Shown: positions 16,682 to 26,554 of the stretch, one piece after another
How the letters are laid out: the number at the start of each line of letters is the position of its first letter
How positions within the stretch are numbered: position 1 is the first letter of the stretch
Source of the DNA: Pseudomonas sp. FP2196
GTDB taxonomy: Bacteria; Pseudomonadota; Gammaproteobacteria; Pseudomonadales; Pseudomonadaceae
DNA length: 64,000 bases
Direction: 5' to 3'
Assembly: GCF_030687715.1 (NCBI RefSeq)
Contig: NZ_CP117445.1
Span: forward strand, 2,352,501-2,416,500
The notes under the pieces: model-generated
Told to the model about the DNA's origin: nothing
Databases searched by the model: none
What the model saw: only the letters and a program-made list of their open reading frames with translations
Made by a program: the position numbers and the translations under genes

Positions 16682-17863
16682 TTAAGCGCGTTGCAGGGCC
16701 AGGGCTACGCCTTGGCCGCCACCGATGCACAGGGTCGCCAGACCCTTTTTCGCATCACGCTTGATCATTTCGTGCAGCAGGGTCACGAGCACCCGGCAGC
16801 CCGACGCGCCGATCGGGTGACCCAAAGCGATAGCGCCGCCGTTGACGTTGACCTTGTCCAGATCCCATTGCAGATCCTTGGCCACGGCCAGCGATTGTGC
16901 GGCGAAGGCTTCGTTGGCTTCGATCAGATCGAGCTGGTCAATCGACCAGCCAGCCTTGTCCAGGCAGCGACGAGTGGCCGAGACCGGGCCGATGCCCATG
17001 ATCGCCGGGTCGACGCCCGCGTTGGCGTAAGCGGCGATAGTGGCCAGCACTGGCAGGCCCAGCGCCTTGGCTTTCTCGGCGCTCATCAGGATCACCGCAG
17101 CGGCACCGTCGTTCAGCGAAGAAGCGTTGCCGGCGGTGACGCTGCCGTCCTTCTTGAAGGCGGGGCGCAGTTTGGCCAGGGATTCGGCGGTGGTAGCGCC
17201 GCGTGGCTGTTCATCAACCTTGAACGCGACCGGATCACCTTTGCGCTGTGGAATCAGGATCGGGGTGATTTCATCGACGAAGCGTCCGGCCTCGATGGCT
17301 GCGGCGGCTTTCTGCTGTGAAGCAGCCGCGAAGGCGTCCTGCTGTTCACGGGTGATTTCGTACTTGTCGACAAGATTTTCGGCAGTGATACCCATGTGGT
17401 AATCGTTGAACGCATCCCACAGGCCGTCGCTGATCATGGTGTCGACGATTTGCGCGTGACCCATGCGCAAACCGGTGCGCGCACCCGGCATCACGTAGTT
17501 CGACAGGCTCATGTTTTCCTGGCCACCCGCGATGATCACCTCAGCGTCGCCGCAACGAATCGCCTGCGCTCCCAGGTGCAGCGCTTTCAGGCCAGAGCCG
17601 CAGACCTTGTTCAGGGTCATGGCCGGTACGGCGTGGGGCAGACCCGCCTTGATCGCAGCCTGACGCGCCGGGTTCTGGCCGGCGCCGGCAGTGAGCACCT
17701 GGCCCATGATCACTTCATCGACCTGAGCACCGTCCAGACCGGTCTGCTCGAGCAACTGGCGGATCACCGCCGCGCCCAGATCGACTGCGGATACCGAGGC
17801 CAGCGAACCCTGGAAACTGCCGATCGCGGTGCGCGTGGCGGCAACAATGACAACGTCTTGCAT
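16682..17863 (-). CDS. atoB: Acetyl-CoA C-acetyltransferase (thiolase)
   Basis: 393 residues, class II thiolase. Catalytic residues are visible: acyl-carrying Cys in [12 protein letters not shown] (near 88), His in [14 protein letters not shown] and the C-terminal Cys in [11 protein letters not shown]. It cleaves acetoacetyl-CoA to two acetyl-CoA. The ATG at 17863 has GAGGAATTCGAAG before it. It follows the CoA-transferase subunits in the order known from P. aeruginosa PA1999-PA2001. Confidence 0.94.
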   Translation of the reverse strand: MQDVVIVAATRTAIGSFQGSLASVSAVDLGAAVIRQLLEQTGLDGAQVDEVIMGQVLTAGAGQNPARQAAIKAGLPHAVPAMTLNKVCGSGLKALHLGAQAIRCGDAEVIIAGGQENMSLSNYVMPGARTGLRMGHAQIVDTMISDGLWDAFNDYHMGITAENLVDKYEITREQQDAFAAASQQKAAAAIEAGRFVDEITPILIPQRKGDPVAFKVDEQPRGATTAESLAKLRPAFKKDGSVTAGNASSLNDGAAAVILMSAEKAKALGLPVLATIAAYANAGVDPAIMGIGPVSATRRCLDKAGWSIDQLDLIEANEAFAAQSLAVAKDLQWDLDKVNVNGGAIALGHPIGASGCRVLVTLLHEMIKRDAKKGLATLCIGGGQGVALALQRA

Positions 17864-17874
17864 CTTCGAATTCC

Positions 17875-18540
17875 TCACTGGGCAGCGAACTGCATTTCCG
17901 GTACGTGATCAGGCACGATCAGTTTGCCGGCGGTTTTGGCCACAATCTCTTCGACGCTGACGCCCGGTGCACGCTCTTTGAGAATGAACGCGCCGTTCTC
18001 GATTTCGAGGTAGGCGAGGTCGGTCAGCACACGTTTGATGCACCCGGCGCCGGTCAGCGGCAGGCTGCACCTGGATAACAGTTTGGACTCACCATCCTTG
18101 GATGCGTGGGTCATGATGACGATGATGTTGTCTGCGCCAGCCACCAGGTCCATGGCGCCGCCCATGCCCTTGACCAGTTTGCCGGGGATCATCCACGAGG
18201 CGATGTTGCCTTCGACGTCCACTTCGAACGCGCCCAGCACGGTCAGGTCGACATGGCCGCCGCGAATCATCGCAAAGGATTCGGCGGAGGAGAAGATCGA
18301 CGCGCCAATACGCGCGGTCACGGTCTGTTTGCCGGCGTTGATCATGTCGGCATCAATGGTTTCTTCGGTAGGAAAAGGGCCCATGCCGAGCAGGCCGTTT
18401 TCCGATTGCAGCATGACTTCCATGCCTTCGGGAATGTAGTTGGCGACCAGGGTCGGGATGCCGATGCCCAGGTTCACGTAGTAGCCGTCCTGCATTTCGC
18501 GGGCGACGCGCTGAGCCATTTGTTCGCGGGAAAGTGCCAT
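17875..18540 (-). CDS. dhcB: 3-oxoacid (dehydrocarnitine-type) CoA-transferase subunit B
   Basis: 221 residues. The [12 protein letters not shown] block carries the glutamate that forms the enzyme-CoA thioester, and [15 protein letters not shown] is typical of the B subunit of family I CoA-transferases. It pairs with the A subunit upstream to move CoA from succinyl-CoA onto a 3-keto acid such as acetoacetate or 3-dehydrocarnitine. Synteny (LysR divergent, A, B, thiolase) matches dhcR-dhcA-dhcB-atoB; the symbol rests on that order. Acetoacetate specificity (scoB/atoA) is the alternative. Confidence 0.88.
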   Translation of the reverse strand: MALSREQMAQRVAREMQDGYYVNLGIGIPTLVANYIPEGMEVMLQSENGLLGMGPFPTEETIDADMINAGKQTVTARIGASIFSSAESFAMIRGGHVDLTVLGAFEVDVEGNIASWMIPGKLVKGMGGAMDLVAGADNIIVIMTHASKDGESKLLSRCSLPLTGAGCIKRVLTDLAYLEIENGAFILKERAPGVSVEEIVAKTAGKLIVPDHVPEMQFAAQ

Positions 18541-18564
18541 GTTTTTATTCTCCGTCAGCCTGAA

Positions 18565-19263
18565 TTATTTGCGGATGGTGCGCTGTTCGATGCGTTTTTC
18601 GAACGTGCCGCAAATGACCCGGTCGACGTAGATGCCCGGTGTGTGGATCTGTGCCGGGTCCAGCTCGCCGGGTTCGACGATTTCTTCGACTTCGACCACG
18701 GTGATCTTGCCGGCGGTGGCGGCCAGCGGATTGAAGTTCTGCGCGGTGTGACGGTAGATGACGTTACCGAAGTGGTCGGCTTTCCAGCCTTTGACGATGG
18801 CGAAGTCGCCGGTGATGGATTCTTCCATCAGGTACTTGCGACCTTTGAACTCACGCACTTCCTTGCCTTCGGCAACCGGGGTGCCGACACCGGTGGCGGT
18901 GAAGAAGGCCGGAATACCGGCGCCGCCTGCGCGCATTTTCTCGGCGAGGGTGCCTTGCGGGGTCAAAATGACTTCGATTTCGCCTTTGAGCAGCTGCTCT
19001 TCGAACAACTTGTTTTCGCCCACATAGGAGGCGACGACTTTGCTGATCTGGCGGTCGGTCAGCAGTACGCCGAGGCCGAAACCATCGACGCCGCAGTTGT
19101 TGGAAACGACGGTGAGGTCGCGAGTGCCTTTGCGCTTGATCTCGGCGATCAGGTTTTCCGGAATGCCGCACAGACCGAAGCCGCCAGCGATGACGGTCAT
19201 GCCATCTTCAAGCCCGGCGAGGGCTTCCTCGTAGGAACTCACGCGCTTGTCGAAACCTGCCAT
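18565..19263 (-). CDS. dhcA: 3-oxoacid (dehydrocarnitine-type) CoA-transferase subunit A
   Basis: 232 residues. The conserved glycine motif of the A subunit, [17 protein letters not shown], lies near residue 25, followed by [14 protein letters not shown]. The start is the ATG at 19263 with AGAGG upstream. It is the first gene of the dhcA-dhcB-atoB operon, divergent from a LysR regulator 219 bases away, which is the probable activator. The intergenic region contains a degenerate REP element (19394-19440). Confidence 0.88.
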   Translation of the reverse strand: MAGFDKRVSSYEEALAGLEDGMTVIAGGFGLCGIPENLIAEIKRKGTRDLTVVSNNCGVDGFGLGVLLTDRQISKVVASYVGENKLFEEQLLKGEIEVILTPQGTLAEKMRAGGAGIPAFFTATGVGTPVAEGKEVREFKGRKYLMEESITGDFAIVKGWKADHFGNVIYRHTAQNFNPLAATAGKITVVEVEEIVEPGELDPAQIHTPGIYVDRVICGTFEKRIEQRTIRK

Positions 19264-19393
19264 ATGCACCTCTTTTATTATTTGCGGGCGGCTGGCTAGC
19301 CGAATGGTTGGAGTGTCGCGCCGGTGGATATATTTGTTAAGTTGATTTTTAAGGTTGATTGATAGATAAAGCTCAACAATTGATATTGATTCA

Positions 19394-19440
19394 CTGTAGG
19401 AGCGGCCGAAGGCTCGGGCCGCGTTCGGCAGCTCCTGCAG
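19394..19440. repeat. Degenerate REP-type palindrome
   Basis: CTGTAGGAGCGGCCGAAGGC facing GTTCGGCAGCTCCTGCAG, in the divergent promoter region of dhcA and the LysR gene. It is a mutated member of the CTGTAGGAGCTG family. Confidence 0.65.
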
Positions 19441-19482
19441 TTGGAGCGGCGTTCATCATCAACGATCAGGAAGACATCGGCT

Positions 19483-20358
19483 ATGACCATCAAGCAGATC
19501 CGCGCCTTTCTCGCCGTGGCCCAGAGCCTGAGTTTCGCTGTGGCTTGCGAGCGGTTGCACCTGTCGCAATCAGCCCTGAGCCTGACCATCAAGGCGCTGG
19601 AAGAGGGCTTGGGCGGGCGTCTGTTCAGCCGCAACACACGTAACGTGGCGCTGACCGCCGAGGGCGAATCGCTGCTGCCACTGGCCCGACGCCTGATCGC
19701 CGACTGGGACAATGCCGAAGACGAAATGCGCCAGCGCTTCAGCCTGCAACGCGGGCGGGTGACGTTGGCGGCGATGCCGTCGTTTGCCGGCAATTTGCTG
19801 CCGCCGATCCTCAAGACCTTTCGTGCGCGTTATCCGAACGTCAACGTGACGGTCAATGACGTGATCAACGAGCAAGTGCTGGAAATGGTTCGCGACCGCC
19901 AGGTGGAGTTGGGCGTGGCGTTCGAGCCGATGCAGAACACCTCGATGACCTTCACACCTCTCTATATGGATCGCTTTGTGGCGGTGGTGCCGCAGGATTC
20001 ACCGCTGGCGGATCTTGCCGAAACAGATTGGCAAACCTTGTTGCAGGAACCGTTCATCACCTTGCAGCGACCATCGACGGTGCGGGTGATGCTCGAAGAA
20101 CACTTGCAGGCGCGAGGGATGAAGTTGCCGGTGGAGTTTGAAAGCCATCAACTGGCCACGGTCGGGCGCATGGTTGCCAGTGGATTGGGGGTCAGCGCGG
20201 TGCCAGCATTGTGTGCCGCGCAGATGCAGGAATTGGGGGCACGGTGCCTGACGTTGAATGATTCGGTCGAGCGGGCGATTGGTGTGTTGACTGAGCCGGG
20301 GAACGAGTTGTCGGCGGCAGCGCAGGCGTTGTTCGATATTCTCAAGGCCGAGCACTAA
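19483..20358 (+). CDS. LysR-family regulator (DhcR-like)
   Basis: 291 residues. The N-terminal winged helix (MTIKQIRAFLAVAQSLSF, LHLSQSALSLTIKALEEGLG, LFSRNTRNVALTAEG) is followed by a periplasmic-binding-like effector domain from about residue 90. The ATG at 19483 has CAGGAAG upstream. Divergence from dhcA suggests it controls that operon, as DhcR does in P. aeruginosa carnitine catabolism; the effector here is inferred only from synteny. A solitary half REP follows the stop (about 20365-20392). Confidence 0.88.
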   Translation: MTIKQIRAFLAVAQSLSFAVACERLHLSQSALSLTIKALEEGLGGRLFSRNTRNVALTAEGESLLPLARRLIADWDNAEDEMRQRFSLQRGRVTLAAMPSFAGNLLPPILKTFRARYPNVNVTVNDVINEQVLEMVRDRQVELGVAFEPMQNTSMTFTPLYMDRFVAVVPQDSPLADLAETDWQTLLQEPFITLQRPSTVRVMLEEHLQARGMKLPVEFESHQLATVGRMVASGLGVSAVPALCAAQMQELGARCLTLNDSVERAIGVLTEPGNELSAAAQALFDILKAEH

Positions 20359-20397
20359 TCCCGAGCCTTCGGCAGCGCCTACACGGGCAATTGGTGT

Positions 20398-21240
20398 TCA
20401 GGAGATCAGGCGTTGCGCCAGCAGCGGCAACAACGCTTCGCAAGACCCCTCAATCTTCAAGTCCAGCAAATCATCCGCCCGGGTCTTGCCCAGATTGATC
20501 GCAATCAACGGCTTGCCCCGATCCGCGATCACCCGGCACAGGCGAAACGCCGAATAGGCCATCAACGACGACCCCACCACCAACATCCCCGCCGCATTTT
20601 CCGCCGCCGCCATGGCACGGGTCGCGGTGGGTTGCGCGACGTTTTCGCCGAAAAACACCACATCCGGTTTCATCCGCTCACCGGCGCAATGCGGGCAGTG
20701 CGGCACCTGAAACCGCGCTTCGAACGCCGGATCGAGCAGGGTATCGCCGTCCGGTGCCTGTACTGCGTCGACGCCGGCCAGATACGGATTGTGCATTTCC
20801 ATCAAGCGCTGAATTGCATCGCGCTCACTGCGCTGACCGCAATCCAGGCACAGCACACGGTGCAAACTGCCATGCAGTTCGATGACGTCGTGGCTGCCAG
20901 CCTGATCGTGCAAGGTGTCGACGTTTTGCGTGATCAAAGCGCTGATCCGTCCTTGGCTCTGCAAACCGGCCAGTGCCTCGTGCGCCGCATTCGGCCGCGC
21001 CTGGCGCACCCGAGGCCAGCCGAGCATCGCCCGCGCCCAATAACGACGGCGTGATTCGGGAGCGGCGAGGAACTCCTGATACATCATTGGCTGCCGGCCT
21101 CGGCGCACACCGTCGCTGTCGCGGTAATCGGGGATGCCCGATGGCGTGCTGATGCCGGCGCCGGTCAGTACCAGAAAGTCACCATCGGCCATCGCCTGTT
21201 GCAGCGTGTCGAGGTGTTCGCGGATCGGGCTGTCGAGCAT
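20398..21240 (-). CDS. Sir2-family NAD-dependent protein deacylase
   Basis: 280 residues. NAD-binding GAGISTPSGIPDYR, the TQNVDTLHDQAGS segment and the catalytic His in ELHGSLHRVLC are all intact. The structural zinc site is present (CLDCGQ and CPHCAG). Like other class II sirtuins it carries an insertion between the two Cys pairs. It removes acyl groups from lysines using NAD. It is monocistronic; no macrodomain or lipoylation partner gene is next to it. Confidence 0.9.
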   Translation of the reverse strand: MLDSPIREHLDTLQQAMADGDFLVLTGAGISTPSGIPDYRDSDGVRRGRQPMMYQEFLAAPESRRRYWARAMLGWPRVRQARPNAAHEALAGLQSQGRISALITQNVDTLHDQAGSHDVIELHGSLHRVLCLDCGQRSERDAIQRLMEMHNPYLAGVDAVQAPDGDTLLDPAFEARFQVPHCPHCAGERMKPDVVFFGENVAQPTATRAMAAAENAAGMLVVGSSLMAYSAFRLCRVIADRGKPLIAINLGKTRADDLLDLKIEGSCEALLPLLAQRLIS

Positions 21241-21294
21241 GGTCAGCGCTCCGGGGAGGACGGTGCCAGCAGGTTAGCACGCGATCCGCGCGAC

Positions 21295-22341
21295 TTACTT
21301 ACGCGCCTCCAGAATCAGGTTGAACGGTGTTTGCGTGGCGCGTCGGAAGTGTTTGAACCCCGCCTCGCTAAATACTTTGCGCAGACGCATTTCCCCCGCT
21401 TGTGCGCCGAGACCGAGGCCAACTTCCTGGGACAGCGAGTTCGGTGTGCAAATGAATGTCGACGCTGCGTAAAACAGCCGTCCGACCGGGTTGATGTTGT
21501 CGTCCAGCGTGTCGTTGGCAAACGGCTCGACCAGCAACACCGTGCCGTCATCTTTCAGCGAGTCGTAAGCGTGACGCGCCGCACCGACCGGGTCGCCCAT
21601 GTCGTGCAGGCAGTCGAAATAGCAGATCAGATCGTAGTCATCACCGGGGTAACTTTTCGCCGTGCCCTGGAAAAACTTCGCCCGGCTGCTGACGCCCCCT
21701 TCTTCGGCGCGTTCGGTGGCGACGGTGACCGACGGTGCGTGGTAGTCGTAACCGACGAAGCGCGAGTTGGGAAACGCTTGGGCCATGATCACCGTCGAGG
21801 CACCGTGGCCGCAGCCGATGTCAGCAACTTTCGCGCCTTTTTCCAGTTTGGCGACGACGCCATCCAGCGCCGGTAACCATTCGGCGATCAGGTGCCCTTT
21901 ATAGCCGGGACGGAAAAACCGTTCAGTGCCGGTGAACATGCACGGATGGTGATCGCCCCAGGGCAGGGCACCGTTGCCGCGCATGGCTTTGACCAGTTTG
22001 TCCTTGTCATGGAAAAACGACGCCACCACGCCCAGTCCGCCGGCGACGTACACCGGCGAGTCCTCGACCGCCAGCGCCAATGCCTGTTCTTCCGGCAGTC
22101 GGAATTGGCCATCGCGGTGCTCCATGTAGCCAGAGGCGGCGTGCGCGCTGAGCCATTCGCGCACCAGACGTGGGTTGCAGGTGGTTTTTGCGGCGAGGGC
22201 TTCGGCGCTGATCGGCTGACTGTCGGCCATCGCACGGTACAGCCCGAGTTCTTCGCCGACGATGACATTGGCCAGCATCGCCGCGCCGCCCATGTCGTTG
22301 ACCAGTTTGCCCATGAACTCGTTGAGTCGGGACTCATCCAT
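21295..22341 (-). CDS. SAM-dependent methyltransferase with N-terminal winged-helix domain
   Basis: 348 residues from the ATG at 22341 (AGGAG nine bases upstream); longer in-frame starts have no good ribosome site. Residues about 1-90 look like the winged-helix dimerisation region of methyltransferases (LYRAMADSQPISAEALAAKT, LVREWLSAHAASGYME). The class I Rossmann motif is KVADIGCGHGASTVIMAQAF near 175, followed by FVGYDYHAPSV. Substrate unknown; a small molecule is more likely than a protein. Confidence 0.82.
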   Translation of the reverse strand: MDESRLNEFMGKLVNDMGGAAMLANVIVGEELGLYRAMADSQPISAEALAAKTTCNPRLVREWLSAHAASGYMEHRDGQFRLPEEQALALAVEDSPVYVAGGLGVVASFFHDKDKLVKAMRGNGALPWGDHHPCMFTGTERFFRPGYKGHLIAEWLPALDGVVAKLEKGAKVADIGCGHGASTVIMAQAFPNSRFVGYDYHAPSVTVATERAEEGGVSSRAKFFQGTAKSYPGDDYDLICYFDCLHDMGDPVGAARHAYDSLKDDGTVLLVEPFANDTLDDNINPVGRLFYAASTFICTPNSLSQEVGLGLGAQAGEMRLRKVFSEAGFKHFRRATQTPFNLILEARK

Positions 22342-22509
22342 CACATGTGCTCCTGAAACAGGATCACAGTCCGGCGGCGTTGAGGGTCGAGGCATGCGCC
22401 ACCGGGCGGTGGTCATGGAAACGGGCAGGGCACAACTAAAGTCCTGCGGCCCCCTCGACTGGGTCATGAAAGAGTCTAGCCCCGTTTTTGCGACAAACAC
22501 TGAGCAAAA

Positions 22510-22600
22510 TGTAGGAGTGAGCCTGCTCGCGATATCGTTGGGTCAGTCACTCCTGATTTGACTGAAATAACGCTATCGCAAGCAGGCTCACTCCTACAGG
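22510..22600. repeat. Paired REP-type inverted repeat (GTAGGAGTGAGCCTGCTCGC family)
   Basis: Left arm 22510-22531 and inverted right arm 22574-22600, with a partly paired centre (GTCAGTCACTCC...). It lies in the upstream region of the bufB-like gene, 25 bases before the regulatory site at 22625. The same family occurs at 30469 and 49983. Confidence 0.85.
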
Positions 22601-22624
22601 GAATTATGCCGATCAGGAGCGGGA

Positions 22625-22660
22625 TGTATCGCTGTGTATCACGTTGGCTGGGGGATACAC
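22625..22660. promoter_or_regulatory. Response-regulator site, copy 1 (bufB-like promoter)
   Basis: TGTATCGCTGTGTATC (two TGTATC hexamers exactly 10 bp apart) followed after 13 bases by GATACAC. The same 36-bp geometry occurs at 26487 and 26555. Ten-bp direct repeats are typical of OmpR-family regulators. It lies 87 bases upstream of the bufB-like start. Confidence 0.7.
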
Positions 22661-22747
22661 GCGGCTGCATATATCGGGTTGACTGAACACAGTGGCGATA
22701 CAGCCGAAGGCTCAACTGGGAGGGCCAATCACCCGAGGTCAGCCCCC

Positions 22748-23587
22748 ATGCAAACTCCTCAATCATCACCGCCACCCAGCGTCGGCCTGGGTCTGCGTCG
22801 TGGTCTGTTGAAAGACCTGCAAGCCGCGCGCACCGGCGATTTCGACTTTCTTGAAGTCGCTCCGGAAAACTGGATCGGCGTCGGCGGTGCCAATGGCGCT
22901 GCGTTGCGCGAGCTGGCCGAGCGCTATCCGTTGTCCTGCCATGGATTGTCGTTGTCGCTTGGCGGGCCGGCGCCGCTGGACATCGGTTTTCTGCAAGAAG
23001 TGCGAGTGTTTCTCGACCATCACCAAGTGCAGCATTACAGCGAACACCTGAGCTATTGCAGCGACGACGGCCATCTCTACGACTTGCTGCCACTGCCGTT
23101 CACCGAGGAAGCGGTGCACCACGTCGCCGCTCGCATCCGCCAATCCCAGGACATCCTCGGTCGGCGCCTGGCGGTAGAAAACGTCTCCTATTACGCCGCA
23201 CCGCGTCAGGACATGGACGAAGTGACCTTCACCAACGCCGTGCTGCGCGAGGCCGACTGCGATCTGCTTCTGGACGTCAACAACGTCTACGTCAATTCGA
23301 TCAACCACGGATTTGATCCGCAGGATTTTCTTGCCCGGATCGAGCCGGGCAGGGTGGTCGGTATGCACGTGGCCGGGCATTTCGATGAGTCCGATACGCT
23401 GAAGATCGACACCCATGGCGCTTCGGTAAAACCGGTGGTGTGGTCGTTGCTGGCCAAGGCCTATACCCGGTTCGGCGCACGGCCGACGCTGCTGGAGCGG
23501 GATTTCAACTTCCCGGCGTTTACCGAGTTGCTGGCCGAGTTACAGACCATTCGCCGCCTGCAAAAACAGGAGGTCAGCCGTGGATAA
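22748..23587 (+). CDS. DUF692 multinuclear iron oxidase (BufB/MbnB-like)
   Basis: 279 residues, TIM-barrel DUF692 family. Likely iron ligands are visible: His65 ([11 protein letters not shown]), His100 (HYSEHLSYC), Glu144/Asn145 (LAVENVSYY), Asp176-Asn178 (LLLDVNNVY), His207 and His211 ([10 protein letters not shown]) and Asp221/His223 (KIDTHG). Relatives modify cysteines of ribosomal peptides (methanobactin MbnB, TglH, bufferin BufB). The ATG at 22748 has GAGG nine bases upstream. It overlaps its DUF2063 partner by 8 bases. The usual DUF2282 precursor gene is absent on both sides. Confidence 0.88.
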   Translation: MQTPQSSPPPSVGLGLRRGLLKDLQAARTGDFDFLEVAPENWIGVGGANGAALRELAERYPLSCHGLSLSLGGPAPLDIGFLQEVRVFLDHHQVQHYSEHLSYCSDDGHLYDLLPLPFTEEAVHHVAARIRQSQDILGRRLAVENVSYYAAPRQDMDEVTFTNAVLREADCDLLLDVNNVYVNSINHGFDPQDFLARIEPGRVVGMHVAGHFDESDTLKIDTHGASVKPVVWSLLAKAYTRFGARPTLLERDFNFPAFTELLAELQTIRRLQKQEVSRG

Positions 23588-24329
23588 TCTTTTCCTGCAA
23601 CAACAGGCGCTGACGCGCTATCTGCGTGATCCCGATCAGCAGATGCCACCAACCGAAATGAACGCCGCGCGGGTCAATGTGTATCGCGACCTGGTGTTCA
23701 ATAATCTCTCGCAATTGTTGAGCGGCACCTTTCCGGTGCTGATCCAGATCATCGGCGATCAACGCTGGCGTGCGCTGGTTCGTGGCTTTTTGCGTGACTA
23801 CCGTGCGCAGACGCCGAAATTCGGTGAGATCGCCGAGGCGTTTGTCGATTATCTCGCTTCTGAACCGGCTGTCTTGCGTGAGGGCGAGTGGCCGGCGTTT
23901 TTGCTGGAGCTGGCGCATTACGAATGGGTTGAAATGGTCTTGCAGCAGTCCGACGCCGAGCCGTTGCCGGCGACGGATCCGGGGTTGTTGCTGGAGCGAC
24001 GATTGCAGGTCTCGGCGCTGGCCTGGCCATTGGCATACGCATGGCCCGTGCAGGTGCTGTCGCCGGAGCATCAGCCTTCACTGGCTCCGACCGAACCGAC
24101 GCTGTTGCTGGTTCGGCGTGCAGAGGATTTCAGCGTGAAGTTTTCGCAATTGAGCCCGCTGGCGTGGCGGTTGTTGCAGCGCATCGGTGAGTTCCCTGCA
24201 TTGACCGGGCGTGAGCAGTTGCAGGGATTGGCGCAGGAGGCAGGGCAGCAGGCAGATGCGTCGTTCATGGATAACGGCTTGGCGTTGTTGCAGCACATGC
24301 ATGATGACGGCGTGATCGGGATTCTTTGA
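23580..24329 (+). CDS. DUF2063 partner protein (BufC/MbnC-like)
   Basis: 249 residues. The N-terminal block [16 protein letters not shown] and [21 protein letters not shown] is the DUF2063 signature, and [15 protein letters not shown] follows near residue 110. Such proteins bind the precursor peptide and complex with the DUF692 enzyme. The start overlaps bufB by 8 bases with AGGAGG upstream, so both are co-translated. It ends 40 bases before the convergent kinase stop. Confidence 0.87.
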   Translation: MDNLFLQQQALTRYLRDPDQQMPPTEMNAARVNVYRDLVFNNLSQLLSGTFPVLIQIIGDQRWRALVRGFLRDYRAQTPKFGEIAEAFVDYLASEPAVLREGEWPAFLLELAHYEWVEMVLQQSDAEPLPATDPGLLLERRLQVSALAWPLAYAWPVQVLSPEHQPSLAPTEPTLLLVRRAEDFSVKFSQLSPLAWRLLQRIGEFPALTGREQLQGLAQEAGQQADASFMDNGLALLQHMHDDGVIGIL

Positions 24330-24369
24330 ATCACCGCAAGACTCTGTGGGAGCGGGTATTGAGGTGTTT

Positions 24370-25677
24370 TCAGGATATCAGGGGAAGTTTCAGCTCCGCA
24401 CACAACCCACCGCCCTCACGGTTGCTCAGAATCAGCGAACCACCGAGCGCCATCGCCAATTGCTGCGCAATAGCCAACCCCAAACCCGTACCACCGGTGT
24501 CGCGATTACGCGAGTTTTCCACGCGGTAGAACGGTTCCATCACCTGCGTAAGTTCCGCTTCGGCAATGCCCGGGCCGCGATCCATGACGGTGATCGACAG
24601 GCTGCCCTTGTTCGCCTCGACCCACACCTCAGCGGCACCGGCGAACTTCAGGGCGTTGTCGGTCAGGTTGACCAGCACCCGGCGCAACGCGTGCGGGCGG
24701 GTGTCGACCACCACCTCACTCTTGCCGACCAGATGCACGTCCTTGCCCATGTCCTGATAGTCGAACACCAGGCTTTCGAGGAATGAATCCATGTTGGTGC
24801 GTCGACTCTCTTCGGTTGATCCGTGGATGCTGCGGGCGTAGGCCACGCCTTCGCGCACCAGGTGTTCCATCTCACCGAGGTCGTTGCACAGTTTGTCCCG
24901 TTCCGCCGAATCGTCCATGAACTCGGCGCGCAGCTTCATCCGCGTGATAGGGGTTTGCAGGTCGTGGGAGATCGCCGCCAGCAGTTGCATGCGTTCTTTG
25001 AGGTAGGCGGCGATACGCGCCTGCATCGCGTTGAAGGCGCGGGCGGCGTAGATCACCTCGTTCGGGCCTGTCTCGTCCAGATGGATCGGGTGGGCGTTGG
25101 GGTCAAGCGTTTCCACGGCGTTGGCCAGGCGCGTGAGCGGGCGGATGGCGATGCGTACTGCCAGCCAAGTGCAGGCGATCATCAGCGCCAATTGGCCGAG
25201 CAGCACCACCGGCAACCAAGGCGACAGCGGTACCATCGCCGGACGCACGTCGATGGTCACCGGACTGCCGTCGCTCAGGCGCAAATGGCCCTGAAAGTGT
25301 TTTTTCGGACCGGGAATGTCGGTGAAGGTCAGGGGGTATTTTTCGCCGATGGCTTCAGTGATCGAAGTGACCGCAACGGGCACATCGGCAGGCTTGATCG
25401 GCGTACCGCGGTCACCTTCGCTCAGCAGATAACCGTAGTTTTTCCGCGCCAGACGCTTGAGCCAGGCCGGGCGCTCCTCGGAGGGCAAGCGATCAAGGAT
25501 CGCAATCGAGGTCGAGACGTCGGTTTCCAGATTGCCCAGCATCGTGTCTTTCGCACTTTGGTAACGCTCGTAATACTGCGCACCGAACGACAGCGCCTGG
25601 GCGAGGATCAGCCCGACCAGAAAAATCAGCGACACCCGCGAGGCGAGGGTGCGCGGCCAGTGCAGATTGAGGGTCAT
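24370..25677 (-). CDS. Two-component sensor histidine kinase
   Basis: 435 residues. TM1 is at about 12-32 and TM2 at about 155-175, flanking a periplasmic sensor of roughly 120 residues. A HAMP domain follows (IRPLTRLANAVETLDPN), then the H-box LLAAISHDLQTPITRM with His238, the N-box LVNLTDNALKFA, and G-boxes DRGPGIAEAEL and TGGTGLGLAIAQQLA. It overlaps the response regulator gene by 4 bases (ATGA). The ligand is unknown; shared operators link it to the bufBC-like pair and the DipZ operon. Confidence 0.93.
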   Translation of the reverse strand: MTLNLHWPRTLASRVSLIFLVGLILAQALSFGAQYYERYQSAKDTMLGNLETDVSTSIAILDRLPSEERPAWLKRLARKNYGYLLSEGDRGTPIKPADVPVAVTSITEAIGEKYPLTFTDIPGPKKHFQGHLRLSDGSPVTIDVRPAMVPLSPWLPVVLLGQLALMIACTWLAVRIAIRPLTRLANAVETLDPNAHPIHLDETGPNEVIYAARAFNAMQARIAAYLKERMQLLAAISHDLQTPITRMKLRAEFMDDSAERDKLCNDLGEMEHLVREGVAYARSIHGSTEESRRTNMDSFLESLVFDYQDMGKDVHLVGKSEVVVDTRPHALRRVLVNLTDNALKFAGAAEVWVEANKGSLSITVMDRGPGIAEAELTQVMEPFYRVENSRNRDTGGTGLGLAIAQQLAMALGGSLILSNREGGGLCAELKLPLIS

Positions 25678-26414
25678 GCCGTGGCACCGAGGATCTCGAC
25701 CGGCAGTGAGAATACATAACCTTCGCTGCGCACGGTCTTGATGTACGCCGGTTCGCGGGCGTCATCCAGCAGGCGCTGGCGCAGACGGCTGACCAGCAGA
25801 TCAATCGAACGATCGAACAGGTCGGCGTCACGGCCCTGGGTCAGGTTGAGCAGTTGATCGCGGCTGAGTACCCGTTGCGGATGATCGAGAAATACCCGCA
25901 GCAAGCGATATTCGGCGCCACTCAGCGCCACCATGGTGCCGTCCTTGTCCAGCAGGTGGCGGGCCGAGGTGTCCAGTTGCCAACGGCCGAACGCCAGCAA
26001 TCGACCGGCTTCGGTGACCACCAGATTCGGCGGCAGCATTCGCGTGCGGCGCAGCACGGCGTTGATCCGCGCGAGCAATTCACGGGCGGCGAAAGGTTTG
26101 GTCAGGTAGTCGTCGGCGCCCATTTCCAGACCGATGATCCGATCGGTTTCATCGTTGCGGGCGGTCAGCATCAAGACCGGCGTGGCTTTGTGCTTGCCGA
26201 CGCGCAGTTCGCGACACAACTGCAGGCCATCGTCGCCGGGCATCATGATGTCGAGCACGATCAGGTCGACGGTATTGGCTTCCAGAAAACTGCGCATCTG
26301 CCGGCCATCAGCAACGACAGTAGTGCGCAGGCCGTTTTTCTTCAGGTAATTGCCGACCAGTTCGCGGATCTCGCGGTCGTCGTCGACGATCAGGATGTGA
26401 TCGACATGTTCCAT
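25674..26414 (-). CDS. OmpR-family response regulator
   Basis: 246 residues. The receiver domain has acidic residues in LIVDDDREIREL, phospho-acceptor Asp55 in LIVLDIMMPGDDG and the conserved Lys in DDYLTKPFAARELLARI. The winged-helix DNA-binding domain spans about 150-240 (LSGAEYRLLRVFLDHPQRVLS, DRSIDLLVSRLRQRL, TVRSEGYVFSLP). The start ATG is at 26414. A copy of the 36-bp site lies 72 bases upstream, suggesting autoregulation. Confidence 0.94.
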   Translation of the reverse strand: MEHVDHILIVDDDREIRELVGNYLKKNGLRTTVVADGRQMRSFLEANTVDLIVLDIMMPGDDGLQLCRELRVGKHKATPVLMLTARNDETDRIIGLEMGADDYLTKPFAARELLARINAVLRRTRMLPPNLVVTEAGRLLAFGRWQLDTSARHLLDKDGTMVALSGAEYRLLRVFLDHPQRVLSRDQLLNLTQGRDADLFDRSIDLLVSRLRQRLLDDAREPAYIKTVRSEGYVFSLPVEILGATA

Positions 26415-26486
26415 GGGGCCAGACCTCTAGCAAAGTGGAGATGACGTGCAGTCTATAGAGCCTGCAACGGCTCGCCTGCCTGCCTT

Positions 26487-26522
26487 TGTATTGCAGTGTA
26501 TCTGCCGTGACGACCGATACAC
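26487..26522. promoter_or_regulatory. Response-regulator site, copy 2 (regulator promoter)
   Basis: TGTATT-N4-TGTATC-N13-GATACAC. It has one mismatch in the first hexamer and spacing identical to copies 1 and 3. It is nearer the response regulator than the DUF2790 gene. Confidence 0.65.
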
Positions 26523-26554
26523 GGGGACGCAAAAGCACGGTTTTTTCAGGGCTT

